A stretch of DNA of 64,000 nt. Origin: Atrichornis clamosus. Taxonomy: Eukaryota; Chordata; Aves; Passeriformes; Menuridae. Positions 27,001-38,000 of the stretch are shown piece after piece; the stretch's first letter is position 1, and each line of letters starts with the position of its first letter. The stretch lies in assembly GCA_013400975.1 (NCBI GenBank), contig WBMZ01011923.1, forward strand, positions 163,737 through 227,736, read 5' to 3'. Below the pieces are notes generated by a model that had not been told where the DNA came from, searched no databases, and saw nothing but the letters and a program-made list of their open reading frames with translations. Position numbers and translations under genes: made by a program.

Positions 27001-28989
27001 GGCCAGCAGCATCAGCTCATTTCACTGCAAAGGTGGATACGTCAGAGCCATAAAGGGTTCTGGCATTGTGAGAACTGTAGAAGCTGGGACACCACGGTAG
27101 CCCTCTTCTGGACTATGGCTCTGTGTTACTAGTCTGCAGAACTGCCTGGGAAGATGGGGCCTGGGCAGGTTTGACTGAAGCACCTAAAGCTTGTTAAAAA
27201 AGTGAGTAATGGTAACTTCAATAAACTGCCCTCCTCTTTGTTTTTCTGCTCGATGGTGGTAGAGAAGTGAGAAGCAAAGTCCTGCAGCTGTGCTGTTGTC
27301 TCTGGCCCCTGGTGGTGAGAGAGGTGTTTTATGCTTGGCCTCTTCAGGGAAAGGCTGCTTGTTTGCATTGTATTTGTGGCATAGTTACTAATGGTACAGA
27401 TCATTTTTATTAGCCAAGCTGTCTGCATTAAAATGATAGATTTTTTTGTATTATTAAGAACATCCAAGGGAGTCTCTGCAGCAGCAGGAGAAAGATGATA
27501 ATTTTTCGTTTAGCTTAAGAGCAGATGGTTACAGAAACATTCTATGTAAATAAATTAAGGAGAAGCCACCCTCGCTAATAGTTAAGTAAACAGGTTTGGA
27601 AACAGCCATCTCAGGATCAGGCTTTTCTGTTCTCTTCCTTCCTCAAAAGAGCTTCATCTGCTCTTCAGCTTACCCACCCATATGGATAGGGTGTTAATTA
27701 AACCAATTTGCTTTTGGGCCAAAGTCATCTAAAACAACTTGAGTCTTTCTGGAGTAAGACTATCACTCTCATGCAGCTTTTTTGAGCACTAGAGAATACT
27801 TAGCCAGCCTAAGCATCTGGGATGTAATCAATGTTATTGATAAGCATTTCCAGGTGCCTTTTGTCATGGTAGCGAGGCTGGGAGTAATCTCAGAGAGGTA
27901 TTAGTAATGTTGCTGTATTTTATAGTTGCATCCTGCAGTCTCTGATGAGTGCTGTAGTCACAATGCTGTGCTGCCCTTAAGAATTCCAACTCAACAAAAC
28001 AAGTAGAAGTGGAGAAATGAGAGGTAATTAGAGGAGGAAAGTCTTTCTGTAGTAGGAGGGCTGCAAATGCCTTAGATACAGTAGCTGGAGAAGAAAGCAG
28101 CTTCTCTTCCCACCATCCAAAAGCAAATAACAGATATTGTAAGCAGGAGATTGTGAAAAGCCTAGATCTCAATGGGTTCACAAAATGAAAAGCTGCAAGA
28201 GCACTGAGGACCAAGAAAGCCATGTTTGATCTTCTTTGAGTGGTTCTCTCTGCCCATGGAGTTGGAACAGGAGGGTAGACTGGTACACAGAAAACATCAC
28301 TGGGCAGGACGGTTCCCTCTTCTGTCTTTGCAACCAGACTGGCGCAAAAACATCACCTGGGCCTCCTCCCAAGGTCTCCAGTTGCACAGCCAGAATTCAG
28401 TATATTTGTAAGAGGGTTTGGAGTCTTTGGGAGTAGCAGAATGCGGTTTGTACCCCATATCAAGAGGAGATCACATGCTGATGAAATGGTGGTTTTCTCA
28501 GTTGGTGGAGGCTGAAGCTAAAGGAGGACCAATCCTCTTCCTAGTCTGGAGCAGGTACTTGCCCGGGATGACTTGCCCCATTTCTAGATTGCAGTACAGA
28601 TTTTCCATTGGGTGTGGATATATGAAAAAGCACAATACAAAGCAATTAGAATATTGCTATTGTTAAGGATAATGCATGTCATAGAGCAGAAACTGGTGAC
28701 CAGTGGCCAATATATTAGATATGTAACAATTCTTAACAGTACCAGGGGGAAAAAAAAGCCTGTAACCTAAGGACTGGTAACAAGAATGTGTGGTGTAAGC
28801 TGAGAGCTCATTAGGGGTTTGAGGGAAGAGAAGGGTTAGAGGTTAGAGTATGTTAGTTAATGAAAGAAATTCCTATGCCCTATCAATATACTGAAACCCA
28901 AATGCAATCCTAGGTTATATACAGCAATCTGTCCCTTTAGGGAGAAGGCAGTATCATGGCTCTGTCAGTTCTCTGCACACTACCAAACA

Positions 28990-29395
28990 TCCACGTGCAA
29001 GGAAGTCGACATGAGACTGCCATAAAGACAGAGGAAAAGGCTTCTGGGATGAGGGGGACAATGGAGAATCCATTGTGTACATGAGGAGTAGAAGTATTTG
29101 GCTTGTTTTATCCAGCAAAACAGAGGCTGAAAGGAGATATGAATGCTCTCTATAAATATGTCAGAGGAGTAAACACCAGGGAGGGAGAATAGCAATTCAA
29201 ACTAAAAGACAACATTGCCACAAGAGGAAATGGGTATAAATGGCCCATGAATAAATTTAAGCTGCAAATTAAGTTTCTAAGCAAAAAAATAGTATTCTTT
29301 TTAGATATCCAAGGAAGACTACTAGGGCAAATAACCTAACTGTTTCTAGGATGGGATTTGATTACTTAAATAAGAATTTGAAAATGTGCTTAGCT
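28990..29395 (+). mobile_element. Ancient CR1-type LINE 3' fragment
   Basis: Several landmarks appear in the right order for an old amniote CR1 family. They are gctctctataaatatgtcag near 29147, aacaccagggagggagaata near 29170 and caacattgccacaag followed by aaatgggtataaa near 29210-29240. The last is gcaaataacctaactg near 29327. Read on the plus strand this is the LINE sense direction. No frame survives and the octamer tail of younger CR1 families is not visible, so it is an old, eroded copy. The boundaries are approximate. Confidence 0.7.
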
Positions 29396-32120
29396 GTGGC
29401 ACCTCCACTACCATACCTGACACCAGAGGAGTGAAAATTATTATCCTGTGGTGTTATATTTGCATATGGGAAGATTAGCCTGAAAAAAGCACTCTCCATA
29501 TTTGATATTTCCAGAGTCAGAGACATCTTATGTGTAGCTTGTATGCTTCACTATAATTTCTGTTACTTAATTCTTTATAATTAAAAAGACGCTGTAAACA
29601 ACTGAGAGTCTGCCCTCAAAATTATGAATTTAAAGTAAAACTTTCATTTACCTAATCAGCTATGATAGAGTCCTAATTTATGAGAGCAAGCTCTCTTTTT
29701 CAAGGCCTAGGACTGCTTCTAAGTTTAAAAATTCTTAGATGCAGATGTTAACAGCTCTAATGTCAAGACTCAAATTGTCATTTCTGCACAGTGAAAATTT
29801 CCCAGTCAGCCTTAACTGCTGCTGATCTTTCACCACCCAAAGCCAGTGACAAGCTTGTTCTCAAGCAACATATATCCTCACCGCATCAGTGGCTCTGGAA
29901 ATTGAGAAGTGATCTGTGTGTGGTCTACCTTTCTCTTGTTTGATAGGCTGATTTTTTTTCCTCCCTTACTGTAGCATTTAAACCAAAGTCTGTGTGTCTC
30001 GAAGCAGCAACTTTAAAAGAGTTTGCAGTGAAGAAAATTCTGTTGTTCACTAGAAGTAACCACACCGTGAACTTCATTGACCAGAAAAAAGTATGTAAGG
30101 TTTTGATATATGACATACACTTTAGTGCGTGGCAGAAGTATGGATTGAGGGGGATGTTTATGCCAACAAAAGATTTTTGTCTAGACAAACAACATTCATA
30201 TACTACCGATTTAAGATTTTAGCAGCTACAGACAGGTAGCATTTTATATTTCTTCTCTTTAAACCTCCTTGTTAACAAGTTCTTATCCAAGTGGTGCAGG
30301 GTAGAAATGAAGGCAGAAGGTTTTAAGGAGGTAGAGTGGAGTAAAATTTCAAAGCCTTTCAAACCTTCCTATTCATTCACTTTCTAGCATATAGGGCAGT
30401 TGGGGGTTAAGCGTCTGAGCTGAGAATCTGCAGCCTTTTGCTGTCCGGATTTCCAAAACTGAAGGATTTTTGCTTTGATTAACAGGATAATTAGTGCTGT
30501 ATTGTAAGCACAAGCCTCACTGAGCTTTGTAAGTATTCATTTCTTACCTTGACCTCAGAGACTCACCACAATCCTTAATGCTGTGCAGAGCAGACCTAGG
30601 GTGTCTATTTAAAGACCTCCTGTGCCTTTAGCCAGTGCCTCTTCCCTGCCCTGCATGAAGCTCCCCTTTGGCAATGGTGCAATTTCATAGCTCCCAGGTG
30701 GGGTTTTTTTCCAGGCTTCTGTCAATCAGCTTAAAAAATTCTCACGGAGGTCATTAATGCCATGAAGTCATGTGAGCCATGAGAGCCAGGGTCAGGAAGC
30801 TGAGAGCCTCTATGGCACCAAGGGACAGAGGAGAGGAGACTGGTGGCATTACAATGGGGCTGCTTGGATGCTGCTTCTCTGTGCTGACCCAACACCAGTC
30901 CCATGTCTTTGTCCTCCCATTCCCTCTGCTCCTCCTTTCTCAGTGGAAATCAATCCCACCAAGTGAGTCTAACTTGCAATAAAGTCTTTGTAGTTAAGTT
31001 GCTGACTCCAGAGAAAAGCTGGCTATTGTCGTCAGTCATTTTGCCTATACAATATCTCTCAGTAGGCAAATTTTCTGCTGGCAGCATCCACTGCCACTCT
31101 TGAATCTTTTGCAAAGTGCCCGTTTGGTAGCTCCAACCTACACACTAAACTTAATAGAAATCTGTTTCACATCAGGAATCTGTGCTGTTCTGAATTTCCA
31201 AACTGAGTTACTTCATGATGAACGGTGATCCTTGAACAGGAAAGGTTGGGGGTGGGGTTATTGGTCCTTGTTAGCTAAGAAGCCCAGACGTGATCTGGGG
31301 GACCTCCCAGAAAATTAAACAGGTGGCACAGCACAGCTTGTTTAGCCTAAATCAATCAACGTTAAATCAACACTGATTCTGCTTTTGCAGGTCGTACATT
31401 ATAATTAAACGTGAACTTAAGATGCTGAACCTGTAAGTTTGCAACCTACGTCGTGATGTTTCTAGTGAACACCTTCTGAAGTTTGTCAGGATTTGTGACG
31501 TTTCATCCAGGTGGTTACTGCCGTGCTGACCACTCTTGAAAACTTGTGGTGTTTTCTGAGACAGGGAACAGCCTCTAGCCAGATTTCAGTTTTTCCAGAC
31601 CTAACAACTGCTTTTTCACTTCCCACTGTTTACAGATGGAAACTTCGGTGTTCCAGAATCTATCCTCTTAATGAAAGTTAATTCCCAGACAAGCTTCAGC
31701 TTTCCATGGAGACCCTTGATGGGTTGCAGGTCAGAGGAGGCAGGTGAAGGTAGAAGTGAGTGGACTGCAGTGCTGGACTGCAGTGCTGTCTGTGTCTGTG
31801 CTGCAGTTCAGTGGCTTTCCTGGCATTCAAGACGGGCTGGACTGAACAGCTAGAAGTGCTCCTCCATACATGCCAGCTCTGTCTCGGTGCACTGCCTCCT
31901 GGGAAGCTCTGGTATGTAGAATCCAACCATCATCAGGGCTTGCCGTAAGAATAAATTTGTAAGCAGACCATTTTTGGCTCTTGCTGTAACAGTCTCTGAA
32001 AAGAGCCATTCTTTCTGTCTTCCCTTCACCTCCCTTTCAGAGACATGACCAGTGTTTTCCACAAACGGAGAAGTTTACAGTTCTCCACACACAGTAGCTC
32101 CTGCCAGAAATTTTGTTTTA
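29396..32120. other. Non-coding DNA, no gene recognised
   Basis: Unique sequence without a recognisable gene. Around 31320-31430 there is an ungapped stretch with homeodomain-like cores (aatcaatcaacg, ataattaaacg) that could be conserved. A 13-base direct duplication (tggactgcagtgc twice) lies at 31761-31786. Confidence 0.5.
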
Positions 32121-32134
32121 GTTGCCACAGCAAC
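32121..32134. promoter_or_regulatory. RFX-type X-box motif
   Basis: GTTGCCACAGCAAC fits the X-box pattern GTNRCC-N(0-3)-RGYAAC bound by RFX transcription factors, with both half-sites present and a two-base spacer. It is distant from any recognised promoter in the window, so a functional role is unproven. Confidence 0.4.
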
Positions 32135-33901
32135 AACTTAATGGATTTTTAAAGCCCCTGCCACTGGCCGTGCCTCTGCCCTGTTTGTTCTCCCTGTGCA
32201 TTCCCCCATCACCATGTGAAGCTGCAGAGGCAGTGACTGAGAGCTCTAATAACCCAGTAATGGATCCAATTATGGCCATTGGTTCTTCTGTTGAGAATAC
32301 ATGAATAAGTAAATCCGTGCATGAGGATGAAAGAGTGTGTTTTTAAAGCTGCCTGAGCAGTCTCGAGGAGTGGTGGCCGGGTTGCTCTTGCCAGGCCCTG
32401 GGGGAGATGGCAGCTGAGGACTCGGCCGCCACTCAGCTCCCCTCAGACCATGCCGACCCATAGGCTCCCCAGCTGATGGCTGCTGTCTTACAGGCATGGC
32501 CTCACACTACAAGTATTTGTTTGTGCTTCTTGCAGTTGCACTTCAGATGTCTCTGTGGGGCAGCTGGGTGCTGGTGTATCTACTGACAGAGCCTATCCCT
32601 TGAAGGCAGCCCAAACACAATAAATAGCACTCCATTTTCATTAGCAAGTGTCACTGTGTTTGCATGGTAATGAGGGTTGTGGCTGGGAATCGATTGGGCA
32701 GGACAGAAAAAGTGCTAGCAAACTTTTGCAAGAAATGTTCCGTGCTTTGAGTGCTGCTGTGTCAGTGTAGGATGATCCTTGCATCCTCTTCAGACCACCA
32801 GAAAATGTGTTTCTTCCTCTATCACTGTGTTTCCTTCACCATGTACTGATAGCAGAGGCACCCATCTTGACCTGGCTGTCACACATGGTGACACACCTCT
32901 GTGGCCTTCGATCATCCAGCAATTGATTAGACAGGGAAAGGTGCCCTCTTCTGTTCCCAGTGGTTTCCTTCCTTGTCTGCCTTTTCCCAGCTGATGCATG
33001 GAGTGGCAGGAGAATAAACATCTTTTGAATGGTATATGGCAGATTCTGAAGAGGTCTAGAGTGTCAGCCATCCCAGTGCTGACTCCTCAGATATCAAGAG
33101 AACTGGAGAGGACAGGTATCTGAGCAGGAGAGATTGCCTGCAGAAGACCTTTAAACACCTTTCCTTTTCCCATTCCCTGCATATCTGTGGTGACAGGAGG
33201 AGATAGTCTTACTCCAAAATGCAGGCAGCAAGCTCATCACACCCGAAGTCATTTGTAGGCACTGACTCCTACTGTTGTGTATAACCAGATGTGAATCCTT
33301 CTGCTTGTTCTAGCCAGTCTTCCTCTTCCCATGTCATTGTCCACTTGTCCCAGGGTTGCACAACTGCCCTGTCTGGGTTTATTTTTCTGATACTCTTAGA
33401 ATATCTCTGTATGGATTGGGACAAATTGGCTGCCACAGACAATGGTGGTAATTCCCTAAAGTCAGACTTCTGTACTTTATGGGTACAAGTTGGTAAATCT
33501 CTTGAGAAAATTATTTCCTGTTAGATACCTAGTGGCCCTTGTAAGCACAGGGGTGATGGTCTACCATTAGCATTCAGAAGACAAAGATCTGTGGAAGGGA
33601 TTCAGCATCAGCATTTTCTAGACTGAAATTACTGTTTGCTGAGGAATTGCTGGAGGACTGCTTTAGAGATGAGCCAGTGAGGAGAAGGCTGGGAAAGGCT
33701 GACAGTACATCTGCTGTTGGGTGTAGATCTCACTTTGAAGCCTGAGATTCATTTCCATGCACTACATGTTAGTTCTATATAGCCTTTCTTTCTGAAGCGA
33801 GGTCTTGTTTTCCTGCGCTACAAGGGTTTGCAGGAATAGCCTGCTCTTGTTAACTGTAGGAAATCTGAGATATTAGGGTAGGAATTACAGTTTGCCAGAG
33901 G
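32135..33901. other. Non-coding DNA, no gene recognised
   Basis: Apart from the candidate element at 32600-32745, I see no gene or repeat. The open frames are short and overlap on both strands. Confidence 0.5.
32600..32745. promoter_or_regulatory. Candidate conserved non-coding element with POU/homeodomain cores
   Basis: The block contains a TTTGCAT octamer-type core at 32659-32665, followed three bases later by TAAT, and more AT cores (cattttcattag) just before. It is non-repetitive and has no open frame. The spacing is that of a POU/homeodomain composite. Conservation was not testable. Confidence 0.3.
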
Positions 33902-35007
33902 TTTCTTGTGGTGGCTTGACCCTGACTGGATACCAGGTGCCCACCAGAGTCACTCTATCACTCTGCAACTGGACAGGGAGAGAAAATATAATGAAAGCTC
34001 ATGAGTTGAGATAAGGATGGGAAGAGTCACTCACTAGTTACCATCACCAGCAAAACAGACTCAACATGAAGAAATTAATTGAATTTATTACAAAGCAAAA
34101 TCAGAGTAGGATAATCAGAAGTAAAACAAATCTTAAAAACACTTTCCCCCACCCCTCCCTCCTTCCCATGCTTAATTTTATTCCAAATTTTCTACTTCCT
34201 CCCCCTCAGAGACACAGGGAGACGGGAATGGGGGTTATGGTCAGTTCATCACGTGTGGTTTCTGCCACTGCTTTCTCCTCAGGGGAAAGATTCCTTGCTC
34301 CAGTGTGGAGTCCCTCCCACAGGAGACAGTCCTCCATGAACACCTCCAACATGAGTCCTTCCCGTGGGCCACAGTTCTTCACAAACTGCTCCAGTGTGGA
34401 TACCTTTCCATGGAGTGCAGTCCTGCAGGAACAGTCTGATCCAGCATGGGTCCACCACGGGGTCACAAATCCTACAAGTAAACCTGCTCTGACATGGGCT
34501 TCTCTCTCCGTGAATCCACAAGTCCTGCCAGGAGCCAGCTCCAGGATGGGCTTCCCACGAGGTCACAGCCTTCTTTGGGGCATCCACCTGCTCCAGCATG
34601 GGATCCTCCAGGGGCTTCAGGAGGTTCTCTGCACTCCCGGTGACCTCCATGGGCTGCAGGGGCACAGCTGCCTCGCCATGGTCTGCACCACGGGCTGCAG
34701 GGGAATCCCAGCTTTGGTTCCCGGAGCACCTCCTGCCCCTCCTTCTGCATGGACCTTGGTGACTGTGGAGTTGTTTCTCTCACGCTTCTCTCTTCTCTGG
34801 CCACAAGTACTTCTGTGCAATAACCTTTTCCCCTTCTTAAATATGTTATTACAGAGGCACTAGCACCATTGCTGATGGACTTGGCCTTGGCCAGTGGTGG
34901 ATCTATCTTGTAGCCGTCTGGCATTGTCTTCTGGCAGCTTTTCATAGGAGCCAGCCCTGCAGCTCCCCTTCTACCTAAACCTTGCCATGCAAACGTAATA
35001 CGTTTCT
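33902..35007 (-). mobile_element. Avian ERVL-type solo LTR with target-site duplications
   Basis: A solo long terminal repeat of an endogenous retrovirus of a kind very common in Neoaves, lying in reverse orientation. The LTR itself is 33907-35002, about 1.1 kb. It is flanked by a perfect 5-base duplication, TTTCT at 33902-33906 and 35003-35007; five bases is usual for ERVL. On the minus strand there is a TATA-like tatttaag near 34845 and a poly(A) signal AATAAA near 34085, which set the orientation. The interior carries repeated ctccagcgtggg-like segments typical of this LTR. No internal viral region flanks it, so it arose by LTR-LTR recombination. The long open frames across it (265 and 217 codons) are by-products and encode no viral protein. 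One terminal dinucleotide has decayed (CG where CA is expected). Confidence 0.85.
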
Positions 35008-38000
35008 GAAAGCAGTTTCTGGTCAGTGAGCCCATTTTACTTAGAGATCTGCCCACATTATCCAGATCCCAAGAAAGTTTAAAGTACTTGGCAAAACAAG
35101 ATAATTCTTTGATATTTGTCTCCAAGACATCAGGTTGAGAAGAGAGTTAAAGAAGGGCTCATCTCCTCCCTGCTCAGCTGGCACCTCCAGGTAAAAGGAG
35201 TGATTCTTTTCCCCTTCTCCTAACCTCACCTAGCTGTGTCACAGGAGAGTTCATTTCTGTTATGCATCATTAATCTGAGTTTCTAATAGCAGTAAAAGAC
35301 TCTGAACTTGGTCGACAGAGAAGTTAACAACCAGTTTGCCAGAGCTCTAACAGTTGATCATTTAGCCTTGGTTATTAACGGCAGGCAAGGACCAGTTTCT
35401 GGGAGATAATTGGGGTCATAAACAATAGCTGTGTAATGGAGAGCATGCCCTAGGAGAGGGACTGAACACACTCAGCTGCAAGAAACTTACTGCCTTTGGA
35501 TGGCATCCAGGTGCTGCCATCAGCCAGCTAGAGAACGGACAGCCCAGTTGTTGCTGTAGGGGAAGAGAGGCCTTTAGTGCTTGGCAGACAGCATCTATCC
35601 GTGCACAGGATGGCCCCAGGCTGGAAAGATGCTTGAATGTGGCCACAGGAGGCTTGATAAAACTTCTTAAACAGCAATCTGGAAGGTGGGGATTGCAGGC
35701 CATGGGTCTTCCAGTTCATTTCACAAACAAGACTCAGCATTTGGGAGTAGTAAGTTCTGCAGCTTGGGCTAGGGTTGGTGGCAGCAAGTGGATTTTCCAA
35801 GTTGAAGGTGTCTGAGGGAAATGCCCATGCCTGAAACCGGCACGGGACAGCTCCCCTCCTCCCTGTTCCACTCACAAAGGCCCCAGCGCGTAGCTGCTCA
35901 TGGCTGGTCCCTCTTAGGCTGCTCTTGGGTGCCTTTTACCCCATGGGGAGCATATGGAGATCCCTGCTGCCACCTGGGCAGCGGAACAGTGGCACCTCAT
36001 CATTGCTGACACCACCCAGAATGTGGTGGAACGTTTGCTTCGGGCCCAGGGAACTCTCTGCCTCCTCCAGGTGTGCCAGAGCTCCTGTGAGACGTAGGTA
36101 TCACCAGGTGGCCACTTCGTGGCATCATTCAGGTGCAGGTCGGGAGATGATTTCCACTTGTATGCCTGAAAGGAAAGCAGGGGATTTGCAGAGATTGCCT
36201 GGCTCTCCCCAGCCAATATCTGCTGGACCCTGCTTGTGCACAGCAGGCGTGAAATGCTATGTGCAGGGGCTCCTAGGCCATTTGGGCTCTGTGTTGTTGG
36301 AGAATTAAGATTTCTCTGCCTGGAACCCCTCAATACAGAGTTGGTTTGTTGGTAGGGAGAAAGTTTGGAAAAACACCATTAGGAGCTAGGAGGGTATTTA
36401 AGTAGAAAGGGTTTTTTTGTCTGTACTTTGTTAAATAAAACTCACTTTCTAACTACTGAGCCCATTAAGAATCCCTGCTGGGAACACAATATACACAGGA
36501 GTTCTCCAAGCCATGACAAGATGTTTTGTTTCAGGGGAAAGCTTGTTGGGACTGGAAGATAGCTTGATGGGATTTCTGATGTGGCATCAGCCTCTGATTA
36601 GATTCATGTCACTCCAGTCGTTCCCTATATGCATCTGATTGGAAACAAAGGGAGGAAAATAAAGGTGCAAATGAGTTTCTGTAATGATTGCACTAGCCAA
36701 GCTAGAGTTTGGCATGTTGAGGTCTGGAGTTTCTGAAGTTTTATCTTGTCGAGAATGAGGGTAGCAGCATGTGCATGCATGTGGACCACAAGTTGAGCTG
36801 GGCAAACTGATGTGAAAGCTGGGAAAGTACCTGACAGACAGATCCTGCAGCTCTGCACTGTGGTACTTGAAAGCATCCTTGAATGCTCCCTCATTTTTAA
36901 AGGAATCAATTGTTCTGCTCTGTTGCTCCCCTGTGTGTACAGAACTGCAGAGGAAAATTTAAGGGGAATCAGTGGAGGAGGATAATGTTGGTCTTCATTT
37001 CCCAATAGCAGAAGCATGACAGCATTGCCAGGCTGGGCTGCGTTACAGAATTGAGATAGTAAATGTCTTAACTTGGAGGCCTGAAAGGCTGCTGTAGGTG
37101 TGCAGCTGACATTTTTTCACAGAGCCCTGGTTCTGAAAACCAAGTCTGGCTTTAATTCACCACAGATACCAGACAAGGGTAGTGATCCAGAGGGGTCTTG
37201 GGTTCTCCAGGCTTTCAGCCTTATCCAGAACATCGCTATCCCAGTCAGGCATATAGGAGGATTTCCAGCAGTTGTTAAAGCAAGTGAGAGCAGAAGTGCT
37301 AGCAATATTCCTGAAACTGGTCTCACATGAAATCCCTGCTGGGAACTGAGTTCACCAGGTTGAAGAGACATCTTTGAGTTAGGGAAGGTCTTTCTGAAAT
37401 GGGTAGGAGGTTGTCTGACATTCCTCCTCACAGTGCAGCAGAGATGCACTGCAGGATAGAAACTCTTCAGGAGAACTAGAACCAGAACAGGGAGGGAATT
37501 GGGCTCTCTCACTTCATGTACTGCGATTCTAGTACTTTATGGCCAGCTGATCTTGTCCAGGCAGTGACAGGGGATATCCCAAGCTAGAGTCAAGACTGGC
37601 TCAGGAAAAAGCCAAGAGGTAACAGGGGCTCCTCCCTTTCAGGTAAAGCAGAGCCTGTTTATCAGTGCTTGGCCGTGGGGGAAAGCAAGCTTAGACAAAA
37701 CTCCCATGAGAGGCTGAGAGTGTAGGGCTGATTTGTGGCTGCACCCAGGAGATTGACAAGAATCTCTCTGATTCCAGATATTCCTCCACCAACTATATGA
37801 AACACTAATCTCAAAGGAAGGACTAGATGTCCTAGCATTTCTGACAGCCAGACTAGACCCTGGCTCCATGGCAGTCCTGCCACAATGTCAAAGGAGTCCA
37901 ATTTATCTGCAGCACCAGGCAGAGCCCTTCAGTAACCACCCAGAAGCCGGGTGTGCATAGGATTCATGCTGTGCCATATCGAAATCTGCCCTGGAAAAAG

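Larger units (their letters stand above)
20118..28989. other. Non-coding DNA with a few MIR-like scraps, no gene recognised
   Basis: No frame in this stretch shows a protein family. I see degenerate matches to tRNA-derived SINEs near 24066-24155 and 26965-27000 (listed separately). The remainder is unique sequence with scattered T-rich runs, for example near 22280-22310. No CpG island is present. Confidence 0.5.

Noticed and set aside
34066..34863. 265-codon plus-strand ORF
   Set aside because: It lies wholly inside the ERVL solo LTR and is antisense to it. The apparent protein is made of the LTR's internal repeated segments and matches no viral or cellular family.
34472..35125. 217-codon minus-strand ORF
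   Set aside because: It overlaps the same LTR and runs past its edge into flanking DNA. It is an LTR by-product.
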